In this document: positions 33,218-44,900 of the stretch, one piece after another
How positions within the stretch are numbered: the stretch's first letter is position 1
How the letters are laid out: each line of letters opens with the position of its first letter
Assembly (NCBI GenBank): GCA_037974965.1
Contig: JBBPFI010000001.1
Coordinates: 2,356,001-2,420,000, forward strand
Direction: 5' to 3'
DNA length: 64,000 bases
From: Dacryopinax spathularia
Taxonomy: Eukaryota; Basidiomycota; Dacrymycetes; Dacrymycetales; Dacrymycetaceae
The notes under the pieces: model-generated
The model's database searches: none
What the model was told of the DNA's origin: nothing
Seen by the model: the letters and a program-made list of their open reading frames with translations, nothing else
Translations under genes and position numbers: made by a program

Positions 33218-35099
33218 ATGCCTGCTAGACTTGCAGCACGATCTCTTAGTCCATTCGTTCAATGTATCGCCAGCACCAGCTCGGGCAGGACCCAGCACTA
33301 CCTTGTTGCAGCGGCAGGGCAGCGGAGTTTCCTTTCCGGCGGTGTTTCCAATCTAGACGGTAGCCGGGTACACAAGAGGAAGAGGCTGTCGGATTCCCGA
33401 ACAAGTTTCCAACGGGTATGTACATCACGCCGATCCACTCGTGCTATTGTCTGACACGGCATTCTCAGCGCTGCTTCCACGCAACACGACCCTCGAATGC
33501 CGCAACAAAAGACCCATACCAGGTCCTTGGGGTGAAGAAGGATGCTTCTAAATCCGATATCAAGAAGGCATACTTTGACGTACGTGTATCCTTCCACTCG
33601 CTGCTATTCTTGTGCTGACGGTACCCGGGTCCTCTAGCTGGCCAAGAAGTATCATCCTGACACCAACAAAGACGCGTCGGCTAAAGACAAGTTCGTCGAA
33701 ATTCAAGCGGCATGGGACGTACGTACATGTCCCTTCCAATCACGCGTGGCCTCTAATAATCTTGCTTTATAGATTCTCAGTGACGACCAAAAGCGTGCTG
33801 CATATGATCAATACGGTGCTGCATCCACACAACCCGGTTTCGATCCAGATGCATTCGCCTCAGGCCGGGGTCCTTTCGGCGGTGGCGGATTTGGAGGTTT
33901 CCAGGACTTTGGGGGAGCTTTCGGAGCTGGTGGGGGTCGGGCGGGAGCAGACATCTTCGAGTCGCTGTTTGGATCAGCGTTTGGCGGGAGACGAGGACGA
34001 GGGTTCGCCGAAGAAGTCACACGCGGCGAAGACGTGCAAGTCTCCGTGAACATCAGTTTCTTGGACGCTTGCAAGGGAGCTGAACGTACTGTGAAAATCA
34101 CGCCTGTCGTGGACTGCAAGACTTGCTCCGGTACCGGCTTGCGGCCAGGTCACAAGTTGGCGCAGTGTGGTGCATGTAATGGTACAGGCACCAGGACTTT
34201 CATGCTGGACGGGGGCTTCCACATGGCTAGCACATGTCAAGCATGTCATGGACGGGGAACCATTGTCCCGAAGGGTGGAAGCTGTGTAGACTGCTCTGGG
34301 ATGGGGAAGGTCAAGGAGCGGAAGTCCGTGGAAGTTACAATCCCACCAGGTCAGTATCTGGCTTCTATCGATCGGTGTGATGAAGAGATTGACCCTTTCC
34401 TATTGTCCAGGCGTGGAAGACGGCATGGTTATTCGCGTACCTGGCATGGGAGATGCTCCTATTTCAGGGAAAGGTTCACCCGGCGACTTACACGTTCAAG
34501 TCCACGTAGCCCCTTCCAAGTTGTTCAGGCGACAGGGTGCGAACTTGTATCACGATGCAACCATTCCCCTACATACCGCTCTGCTCGGCGGCCAGATTCG
34601 CGTGCCGACTTTGGATGGTGACGTTGCCGTCAAGGTTGTTCCCGGAACGCAACAGGGCCAGGAGTTCGTTCTCAAGGGCAGAGGTGTACCCTCGATATAT
34701 GGCAAAGATAAGGGAGACCTTTTCGTTACCTTCACGGTAAAACTCCCAAGGTGAGTCTCCCAGTTCGCTGGCTACGGATCCGAAACGGCGGACCTCGAAA
34801 CACGCTGCTGACTCCTTTTCAGATCTTTGACGCCGCGTCAGCGCGAGATTTTGCAAGAATACGCCGATGATGTGGAGGGACGGCCATCATCTCGGAGCAG
34901 AACCGGGAACGCATCCACAACTTCTGATTCATCAGCATCGTCAACTTCGTCCCCTGCCGAGACGCCGGAAGAACCTTCATCAACTGGTGCGTAATCTTTT
35001 CTATATGCAGCGATCCCATCGCCTGAACCCGCAGGGTCAGGCGACTGGCTGTCGTCTGCTTGGAATAGAGTAAAGAAGCTCATCGGGCACCGTTCTTGA
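33218..35099 (+). CDS. MDJ1: Mitochondrial DnaJ/Hsp40 co-chaperone (Mdj1 type)
   Basis: Seven exons, 33218-33415, 33469-33579, 33638-33718, 33773-34349, 34411-34750, 34823-34986 and 35035-35099, give 511 residues. It is a type I J-protein partner of mitochondrial Hsp70. The order is a basic presequence rich in Arg/Ser, J domain starting [10 protein letters not shown] with the HPD triad at 109-111, a Gly/Phe linker, four zinc-binding repeats ([32 protein letters not shown]), the substrate-binding C-terminal domain, and a short basic tail (VKKLIGHRS). The last intron was placed at 34987-35034 (48 nt), because the alternative acceptor at 35010 would make a 24-nt intron. A distal acceptor at 35119 would give another in-frame C-terminus ending KKKATA. 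Confidence 0.94.
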
Positions 35100-36204
35100 T
35101 TTATGTCCTCCCATCGCAGCAGATCAAGATACGGATGCTAATCAAGCCAAAGAAGATGCTCCCCGGCGCGCAAAGAAAAAGGCGACTGCCTAACCGAGCG
35201 ATCGCGATGTGAGGGTGACGAGGTAGAGGCAGATCAGTTTGCGAACTGCAATACGGAAGGGCGAGGAGCGGGCGAGATAATGATCGGAGGGGGAGAAGCG
35301 AGGGTGTTCCTGAGGCTACTCATGTTTTCATGGTCTAACGGCGAGTCTCATCCTTAATATGCTGTCCTGTCGCTGTGGAATAGACTTTAGACTCTGTTCT
35401 CCGAGGACTACCGTACATTATCAAACTCCCCTCCCCACTTCTGTCATCGCTGCTTCTCTGCGTGCCCGATTTTCGTCCTTGAATCTGGTCGGAATGTTGA
35501 CCCTGACAATGCCGTTGTTGCGACCTTTGCGGAGGTTGAATACGGTTCCGTCCTCGCGTGTCCTCGGGCCCTTCGGCATGCGTCCTTGACGTCGAATGCC
35601 CTTCTTCCTGTTGTCACCACGTTGCCGGCAGCGGGGAGAGGCTTCCCTGCCAACTTATCGGCGGAAGACGAAGGCCGCCCGCATCGCCATAGACTCGTGT
35701 TCTTCTTCTCCTGTCTCCTGGTTATTCTGGATCTTTGATGCTCTCCATCGACTGTGTGACCTCAGCGAGACATGTCGCCTTCTGGAGCTCTGCACTTGAT
35801 CCTAACGCGCGTTGACATGGATCACACAATCTCATCTGATAATGCACGGCTTCCCTCATTCACGTTCCTCTCGCACGTCGCTGCCCCTTCATCAGGCTGG
35901 CCCAAGTAGGCACACTTTCAGTATGCTGAAAGCACGGCGTGTTTCCCTTGGCCGTCTCCGCCGTCTCGGTACACCAACCCATTCCACGGGCCTTTTGCTG
36001 CTGTCTCCCTTGCTGCCTTCCTAGTCCGATGCTATCCTCGATGTCCGCAGGGTTCTGGCAAGCTCCGGATTTATGGATAGTGCTGTTCCGTCTGCTCTAT
36101 CCCCACCAGCGGTTTCGACACATATATAGGGAGGGTCTCAATGCGGGGACTCGCTAGTCCTCGACCACCCAGCCTCGCCTTGCTTCAGCCGCTCCTTCGC
36201 CATC
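35100..36204. other. Intergenic region and MFS promoter
   Basis: Between the Mdj1 stop and the MFS start, both on the plus strand. The first part should carry the Mdj1 3' end. A TATA box (TATATA, about 36123-36128) lies about 80 bp before the MFS ATG. The rest is C/T-rich without a supported gene. Confidence 0.55.
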
Positions 36205-38883
36205 ATGTCTACCATTGTCGTGACCAGTCCATCTAAGGACCTGGAAGCAGGATTGTCGAAGGTGCCATCTGTCGACGATAGCACAGTTTCTACGGACTCC
36301 TGTTCTATCGTTGAAGGTATGCCTTGTTACTCGTTGTCCTCTCTATCCCGACTCCTCAGCTAACTTTCTCTGCTTTAGGTAAATCAGATACCAATGTCCC
36401 TGTGTTGGCACCTTCCTATGGTCGACTTTTGGTCATCATGATTGGGTCCGTATCCGTCGCCGCGGCGGTACACTATGTCTCATCTCTTCACTGCTGCAGG
36501 CTCAATATGGCTTTATTCCTAGCCACGACCGTACGCCTATTTTCCCGCCTTCTTGCTCCGGTGCCTCACTTCTCTTGCAGGACACCACCATCGTATCAAC
36601 ATCCCTTCCCACTATCGTCGCCGACCTCGGCGGTTCCGACAGCGACTATGCATGGGTTGGAGTCTCGTACATGCTTATGCAGACCAGCTTTCAGCCACTC
36701 TATGCGAAGCTATCAGACATTCTTGGGAGGAAAGTAAGCTTGTTTATGTTTGTATGCAAGAGAGTCTCCCTTATGAGCGTACCGCAGGCCATATTATTCG
36801 CCAGCATGCTCCTCTTTCTGCTGTCTTCGTGCCTCTGCGGAACCGCGCAAGTGAGTTCTTCAGGGCTGTGGGATCTCCCCAGATCTAACTCTCTAACAGT
36901 CAATGATTTCGCTAATTGCATTTCGCGGAATGCAGGGAGCCGGGGGAGGTGGTATTGTGGCTATGGCCTGGATCATACCTGATGATCTTGTATGTGCCTT
37001 TTCCTCCTTGTACTTGGTTTCTGCTGACTCCGGTCACAGGTCCCTAAGGGCGAAGGTCAGGCGAAATGGGCTTATCTGAAGTCTTTCACCTGGGGAATGT
37101 CAGCAGTATCGGGCCCATTGCTAGGTGAGAATGCTTGCGGTCCTCCCATGCTCCTGCGTCTGACGTTTTCGTAGGTGGTTTGTTTTCCGGTTAGCCTCTC
37201 CCTTCATATTTAGGGTGCAATGAGACTGATGACTGCCAGATACGGTTAGCTGGCGCTGGGGATGTAAGGCAGCCTATGTCGCCATCCCCACGAAGCTAAT
37301 GTACTTGTAGTCTTCATCAACATTCCAGTGGGCGCAGTAGCTGGTCTGCTGCTCTGTATCTTCCTACTGCCTCAACATGTACATGTGCGAAAGCCGTGGA
37401 GCGAAACATGGGCAAAATTCGATTGGCTTGGAGCGTAAGAAGTAGAGCATATCCCTGTTTCTCCTGGAAGCTCATCCAACTATCTGGATAGCACGCTCCT
37501 TACTGCTGGAACGGCTGCGATGATAGTGGGGTTCAGCAATGCATCACGGCTTGGTTGTAAGCAATCTCTGCTCTGCGGTCCAGGACTGTTCTCCTGACGA
37601 GCTCAACAGTCGTGTCTGCCGAGACATTGCCACTCATTATCTCGGGCTTTGTGATGTTTGGGCTTGGACTCTTGAATGAGGCCATCACCACCCGGGATGC
37701 GGTTCTTCCACCTAAACTGTTCCGTGAACGAGAACCAGGTAAATGATCACCCCAACCTCGTAGAACACAGTCTCACGTGATTCAGCCTTACTACTCGCCA
37801 TGACGTACCTTCACAACTTCGCATTCACTGCCGGAACTTTCTATTTGGCTCTGTACTATCAGGTAACCTCCCGTCTTTCTTGATGAATAGGCAACTGACC
37901 ACGCTCCAAATAGGCTGTAGACGGGAGCTCAGCCTTCATGGCAGGTATTCTGATGTTGCCTTATTCTCTTGGATCCTGCCTTGTCTCGCTTCCTGCTGGC
38001 AGATGGGGCGAAGCCGTGGGCCTGAGACGGGTTTATTGGGCAGGATTCATCCTAGCGACTCTAGGCTTTGGTATGTCGCGAGTTCTCGTTCCCCTGAACA
38101 TGTCTTATATGCCGATTTAGGTCTTATGATTACACTGGATGTCGGGTCGTCCCGCGCACTTCAAGCGATCTATCCTTTCATCGCCGCATCTGGAATCGGG
38201 CTTCTATTTCATTGCTTCAAGACCGGCCTACAACGTGCGCTTCCGGGGACAGCGGATGATGCGGGAGCAACTTCTGCTTTCTTCCTGGTCCGTTTCATTG
38301 GTGCAACCACCGGTTTGGTTAGTGTTTTCTGAAACATAGACCACTTGTCACCGACCTCATCTCTTTAGTCTCTCTCGAGTGCCATATTCAACAATCACCT
38401 TACTGGAGTCCTTCCGCCTGGGATGGACATGGCTGTGGCAAGTTCCGGAATAGATTACGGTGCTCTCCATTCTTTGACGCCCATACTGCTGCGGGATACC
38501 GTCCTAGACGCCGTTTCCCGCTCGCTCTCCGTATGTTCCGTTACATTGCGTACCACTGCAAATCGCTCACACATCTCACGACAGATGGTCTGGATAATGT
38601 GTGCCGCGCTCTTGGGTTTCGCGCTGTTGGTGAGTCTTTCCGATTTTACTTCTCGGACGCCTATTCTAATTCAACAATCCGTATTCAGCTATCTCTGATG
38701 ACGCAGCACCATGAGCCAGCAAGTCCTTTCGACTTCAACGTCCTAGGGCGGAGCACCTGGACGCGGAGATTATGGGCCACAAAGTCTGTCACATTAAGCA
38801 CGCCGTCTACTCTCACGGATTCTCCACCCTGTCCAGGTAGTGACGGAGAGAAGACTGCAGTGTCTGTCCCCTCCGCACAATAA
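36205..38883 (+). CDS. MFS drug:H+ antiporter (DHA2-like, 14-helix)
   Basis: Eighteen exons chain in phase: 36205-36316, 36379-36445, 36500-36530, 36581-36733, 36788-36850, 36900-36989, 37040-37124, 37175-37189, 37240-37263, 37311-37434, 37492-37556, 37610-37738, 37786-37862, 37914-38070, 38121-38317, 38369-38530, 38585-38629, 38689-38883. The product is 596 residues. DHA2 signatures appear in order: LATTDTTIVSTSLPTIVADL (motif D region), YAKLSDILGRK (motif A), MQGAGGGGIVAMAWI (motif B), GMSAVSGPLLGGLFSD (motif C), WRWGFFINIPVG, and FFLVRFIGATTGL late in the protein. It is expected to export drugs or small molecules across the plasma or vacuolar membrane. Two exons are only 15 and 24 nt long. 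The substrate is unknown. Confidence 0.9.
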
Positions 38884-39025
38884 GACTGCATCCGCATATC
38901 TTGCCGTTAGGAGCTCCTGCACAGGCTGTTGTATGTAGCAATACAAAGAAGAATAAGAAACTCGAACAATCCTGAAAAAGGAACTGATGCAGGTGCCTGC
39001 CATGCATGCGATTTCGAGACGACTG

Positions 39026-40368
39026 TTATTGGAGCTGGGCGAACCATAGTTCCACCGGTAAGCCTCCGTGTCCCGGGATCTCCTCCATCTTGGAAAAAGC
39101 CATTTCCTGCTCCTCCAGCATCTGCCAAAGATTACGCTCACCCGCATCGCGCTCCTTATAGGCTAATATCGCCAGTGTACCCGTGTTTCTCTCTCTGGAT
39201 AGAGCCCGCAACGAGATGAGGGTCTTGAGGAGAGCTGGAAACGAATCCCTGTTATACGTCACGTCCGACATACTGTTTACGAGCTAAGCAAAGCGACGAG
39301 GAGATTTCTGAAGGACATGCTTACAGTAAGAGTTGAAATGGCGCAGTAGCGCTAATGGTTTCCGAGAGCTTTTCTTCCCAATTAAGAACGGCCGAGGTCA
39401 CAGAAACATCACCGAAGAGCGCCGAGTTCGCTTGGATGTTATGCTGAATCAGAGGCAGGGCAGATGCTGATCGGGAGAGCGGTCAGAGGAAGGACACCAG
39501 GAAGAAGAGAATGATTACTAACCAAGGTCCGTTATGGTGACCGAAGTTTGCGGTCGTTGAGATAAAAGCGCCGAAAATGTAAGGGAAACGAGACCTGTAC
39601 CGGCGCCTAGATGCGCTTATTACTGATACTGACATATGGGGATGCGTGTTCACATACCGAGCTCAAGGACATTGCATGATCCGGGATGGCTGATGACCTT
39701 CTCGAGTAAACGCCCGCCTTCAGAAGGTGCATTTCCGGCTATGGTCTTGCAAAGCCAGCCGGATAAAGCGATGCCCGAATCCCATATTTTCTATATACAA
39801 CTGAGTGTATGGGCTCGTTCAGGGGAAGGGGCACTACCTTGTCCAAATCGAAGGAAGTCCGTTCTCGAATCAGCAATGTTCTGGTTGATAATGTTCCGTT
39901 TTGGTCAGCCGACGGGGACGGCAGTATCAATGCTCGTTCAATTTCATCTTGCTTTGGAATATCTGCGGAGGCGCCGCCTGCAGAGAGTATTGATATAGGA
40001 AGACTCGATGAGCCGTATGGTTGTGCATAAATCCGGCCCAAAGGAATACTCGGTGTAGTATTGGGAGCACAAAACAGCAAGATACGCCAGGATTGACCAG
40101 GCCGAGCGGAAGGCGGCAATTGAATTGTTACTGGTTTGTATGCCGAAGAAGATCCTTTCCAAGTCGTCAGCTTGGCCGGTGGTGTTGTGGCCTTCGTAGA
40201 TCCAGCGAGCGTCCAGCAGTAGAGAATGTCTACAGTCTGCTCATAGAATCTGTCATAGAGGGGACATTGGCGAAAGAAAGACTGAGGACTGGCAGAGTCA
40301 CGCACTCTGTCCGCAGGTCGTTCGTTATCTGTGGGGTAACCACTAGTGAGGAAGCAGAGGTGGCCCAT
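39026..40368 (-). CDS. METTL21-like class I lysine methyltransferase
   Basis: Exons 40368-39838, 39790-39658, 39606-39523, 39466-39325 and 39272-39026 give 378 residues. The Rossmann SAM-binding motif I is split by an intron and reads VLELGAGTG at 218-226. It is followed by LASALPLIQHNIQAN (post-motif helix), and the family hallmark D-x-x-Y at 300-303 (SDVTY), next to LLLM. Upstream, IWDSGIALSGWLC matches the W-D-x-A/G-x-x-L segment before motif I. After it come ILAYKERDAGERNLW and VELWFAQ. These are typical of METTL21/EFM-type protein methyltransferases, which modify lysines on translation factors or chaperones. The first 170 residues are fungal-specific and hold the least certain start. The substrate is unknown. 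Confidence 0.85.
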
Positions 40369-40546
40369 TCTGGTGGAGGCCGAAGAAAGGATAGGTAGTA
40401 GTACATATTTGACTGTGATGGTGCAAATGTTCAGTGCGACGAAGACCTCACATGAAGGGGTGTCCGGGGTCTAGCACCAGCAACAACAGCGAGTATGACA
40501 TGGAGATCGTACACTATCGCCCGTATCGACCCGCCTCTCAACTCAT

Positions 40547-41752
40547 TCATACGTCCATCTTCTTCAGTGCATCGAGAATGCTGTTAGTGAGCGCATCTGG
40601 ATGTGTGATCATGGCGAAATGACCTGCGCCGGGGATGATTGATGTCGCCGTGTGAGGCTGTTGTGCAAGGCGTTCTTGAATCCATCCACCGACATCCTTG
40701 CAATATTCGCTGGCTTCCGACCCTGATCAATGATTAACAGCAGAGCCGAGAAGATGTGAATCATATCGCACCGAGCATCAGGCCGACGCCAAGATCCGAT
40801 GGCACAGGATTGAAGGCTTGTTCTGCGACTCTTTCTATACTAGGTCGATCTGGCGCCAGCAGCCACGCGAACTCGTGGACGCAATGGTCGCCTTGCCATG
40901 CCTTATTAAGGGCTGGTAGGGATTCGGCAGATATCTTCTTTGCCACCCATTTGTAAAAGACGCCTGCCATCTCCGATGCATCCACAGCCAGCTCTTTGGC
41001 ATCATTGGTGGGTGCACGACCGGCGGCCGTTCCTGGAGGCTCATAGAGGAGCACGGCCCGTAGGTACGAGTTGAGGGTGGGATACAGCGAGGCTACCTCT
41101 TTAGGCATTGGGAAAAGCGGACTGGTCACATGCGGCATCGATGCCATAAGTGCTATCGGTGGAATACATCCTTTTGACCTGTTTGCGATTTCATCAGGAT
41201 GCCGAATTGCGCGAGTTTCACTGGGTCATACCATCCCAAGAGTACGATGCCACCGGTCTTGGTTGCCTTATCGGTAGGTTGTACACCCAATTCCTCCACC
41301 GCAAACTTCATAAAATTGAGCATGTCGAGCGTATATCGGACTGTGGTCTGCACAAGTCCTTCCGACGGCGGATCTTCTTGATGGATTGGAGGAGATCCCT
41401 CATATCCCCTGCGGTTGTAGGTTATGAGTCGGATATTATTCTCGCGAAGAGAAGGTAGCCATGGTTCCCAGATGGCTGAAGACGATATGGTCAAACTGCA
41501 CACGTCTGAACGATACTACTTACCCGAGTTGAAGCAGACACCGTGCACGCCGATAATGGTCGTCTTCGGCGGAGGCCCTGAGCCGATGGGTTGACTGTCA
41601 AAGTACCGGAATGTCGTTGGCTCGTCAGTGCTTAAGACCACGGGCAACTGCGCGTTCTTGCTAGTGAACGCCATCGTCCGCCTGGATACGAGGCCTCCCT
41701 CGCGGAAGACCGACCGGAGTGCGCGACGAGGAACGGAGAAAGTGAAAGCCAT
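40547..41752 (-). CDS. Alpha/beta-hydrolase fold protein
   Basis: Exons 41752-41524, 41475-41232, 41178-40772 and 40722-40547 give 351 residues. The fold is visible from IIGVHGVCFNSG (oxyanion HG loop), NIRLITYNRRGYEGS, and the nucleophile elbow G-W-S-K-G with Ser159, formed exactly across intron 2. The catalytic His328 lies in PGAGHFAMITHPDAL. The acid residue is not pinned down; Asp303 or an earlier Asp in the strand-7 region are candidates. The basic N-terminus (residues 1-30, Arg/Ser-rich without acids until Glu18) could be a mitochondrial presequence, but this is weak. It is an esterase, lipase or epoxide-hydrolase-like enzyme; the substrate cannot be inferred. It is tandem with the methyltransferase, 178 bp apart. 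Confidence 0.85.
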
Positions 41753-41973
41753 GGTATGGGTTAGAGCTCCCCGGCATATCGTTTAACCGGTACGCCAGTC
41801 CGCCTTTTTATGTTGCTAGCCATTGACAGCGCATGTGCCTGCCAGCCCGCAACTTTAGGCTACATGATTTGCACGATCAGATACTAGCTGAGCTGCTCAG
41901 AACCCTCGGTTGCATTAATAAAAGATGGAACAGGAAGAAATAGAGGGGGTCATGTGAAGACGTAATAACACTA

Positions 41974-44900
41974 TCACCAGCCAGATGGCCGAACAAATGC
42001 ACCCGATGGAACTGGCTGGTACCCATCATACGCGTTCCGCACCGCTCCTCGACCACCACCGATGGGTACGCTATACATCTGCTGAGAAGGATTAGCTTGC
42101 TGAGGAGCAAAGCCAACATGAGTTTGAGGGAGAGCATTATGCACTGGTGGGGAGAAACCGGGCATCTGCTCCATACCACCGACTGAATGGTACGAAGGTG
42201 AGACATGGCTGTCAAGCGTGCTTGCATGGGGCATATTCGGCGTATGCATGAGCATAGGACGCTCTCCGCCTGGAGCTTTTGACGTCGGTTGCATAGGCTG
42301 ATATGGCCGCGCAACGCCACCGACTGTGCCGGCCGTACCGTAGGGCATCATTCCAGGCGTATATTGTGTGGAGGTCGTCACGTAGCTGGCTGCCGGAGAT
42401 GCTTGCTGCGGTACCCAAAGTCTTTGAGGCATGCTCGGTGACATGGTCTGCCCCAGACTCTGGGAGACCATGCTGTACGGTGCTGCCGTTGGATACATGA
42501 TAGGAGGACTGGGTGAATGGCCAGGCACAATGGGCGCATACGATGGGAAGGGCCGAGCCGCCGCATGAGTGGCCGCCCCAGGCCGAATCGTGCCAGCTGC
42601 TCCCAGGCTCGAATAAGACGTTGGTGGATGGATGGCGGGCGCGCTATAGTTGACTGGCGGAGGCGGCACGAATCGAGAACTGCTTGATGATGGCTGGGCT
42701 GGGACCTGTTGAAAGGATTTGTGTGGATCAAAGAAGGAGGGCCGCACAGGGGTCTCAGCCACGGCAGGGGTCGGCAACTCATCGGCGTTCTTCACGCCAG
42801 GGACATCCTCTTCTTCGGATCGCAACTCCTGTACAGACACGGGCAGCGATGCAGGGAACTCATCTGCGATACCCTTCAAAGAGTTTTCAGTGATCTTGGA
42901 TGTGCCAGGATGGGACCACACTGCCTTGAGATGTTCCGGATCGGGAAGTATAGCCTTTCCCCAGGGATTCGGAGTTGCGCCAGAACCGGGCGTAACCGAG
43001 CTCTTGGTAGGTCCATCATTCGAGCTCGGCTTAGAAAGGTCGATCTCTGGTGATGGCATGCTGGTCGAGCTTGTTGGCAACGCCCCAACCGATGACAACA
43101 ACGAGGACATCTAGACAACCATTTGAGCTCTAAATACTGCATCAAACGAACTACTGCACTCACGCTGCCGTCCGAGCTCTTGGTACTGGTGCCTACCTCT
43201 ATCGGACGCACCGCGGCATCTCCAGTGCGGTCGTTCACACGAATATTCCTTTCAGATTCGCCCGCCAGGTCCAAAGTGACCTTGCGCGGAGAAACGCGTG
43301 CAACACTAATGGGCTTCTCGAATGTCGTTTGCGCGTCCAACTCACTGCTTACAGTGAAGCGAACAGTGGATGTGTCAGCGGTAGTAACATCCGTACGGCT
43401 TGGCGACTTGTAAAGGACGAGATTCACTCCCTCAGGCATCTTGCGTGGCACTCTTGGTGCAGTTGCAGGGAATGCCTTATCTGTAGACTGCCTAGCCGAC
43501 GTGAGGGCATCAGAAGGCGGAGAGAGCGGATAAGTGATGTCAGGTGGAGGCGATCGACTCGTTAGATTGAGGTTCCCACTTGTCGAAGTTTCACCAAGAC
43601 CGCCCGCGGGAGCACGGGAAAGGCTGTCCACGAAATGTTGCCTTGCTTCCGGAGGGACATCGCGTGGTGCCAGGGAGGGCATCCTAGATTTGGGAAGGAG
43701 AACTCGAGGGAGGGATGACGCCACTACTGGATGGTCTTGAACGCTCGTGGAGCTCGTGGAAGGCAAGCGTACAATTGGTTGTGGTGGCGGTTTCACATAT
43801 TGCACAAATCGCTGTGAAGGTAGATGGACTCGAGCGTTGACTACCCCGCGGGTGTAGGTCTTGCGATGGAAGAGATCGTCACGGGAGAGTGTTCGGATGG
43901 ACATGTCTTTGACTGGTGGCACCCAACACAGAATATCCATTGAAGCAGGAGGCGGGATTTGCAGAAACTCCTGGAGCCGCGAAGGTGGGACTGCATCGCG
44001 CTTGATGGACTTCTTCGGAATCCTGACGGTAAATGACCTCCAGACAAGCGGAGGCGATACTGGTCTGTCAATGTGCGTGGTGGCCTCTAGCGGTCGAACC
44101 GTCAGACTCGTTGCGACTACAGGTGGTATGGCCGGTGGCGATATTGTGATCTTGGTGCCCGTGCCACTGCCACGCGCTTCTTGCATAGCACCGAGAGCTC
44201 CTTTGATCCTTGACATAGTGTCGTCCAACGCAGACAAAGCAGGCTCTCGGTATGCATGTTTCGCGTGTGGCTGCTGCTGCTGAGACGCGACGCGCAAGCC
44301 CGCAGGGCTCGGGACGGATACTCGAGGAACTGGTGTTTCCTCAATCGACGTTGGTTCGTCATCGAGTACGAAGACTTCCGAAGGGAGCGTCGAGAAGCTT
44401 TCGGGTTCAATAGGGATGGGTCGCGCTGTTCCGTTCATCGCTGGCTGCGCACTTGTGGCATCAACAGTCGAAGACTGCCCTCTCCTCCAGGGACCCGTCT
44501 CGTCCTTGACGTTCACAGGATGAGCTCGTTCTCGTGAAGGTGCCTGTACATGCTGCGACGGCCCTGCCGGAGACGGATTGGAGTGGGAAAGTCGCCCCAT
44601 TTCCGCGAAATCCACTTCTTCAACATCATCCGCTGAGCTAATGGCGAGAACTTCGGGCACCGTAGACACGATGGGTGACCGCGCTTTGGCGATGACAGGA
44701 GGGGAGGACGAGGACGCCGAAGCTGGCGGTGGTGGGACTGTTGTGATAGCTGCAATAACAGTAACGGGTCCAGGTGGCTTCGCAGACCTCCACGAGTCAG
44801 CTCGCATGGAGGGAGCATCCGGAGATTTGGCTGATTGCGTCGGCCCTGGTCCAGGACGAGCAGGTGCGGCATGAGGTGGCCGAATCGCTTGTACTGATTC

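Noticed and set aside
34987-35010. 24-nt intron at the end of the DnaJ gene
   Set aside because: Shorter than any other intron here and below plausible spliceosomal size; the acceptor 24 nt further gives a 48-nt intron in the same frame.
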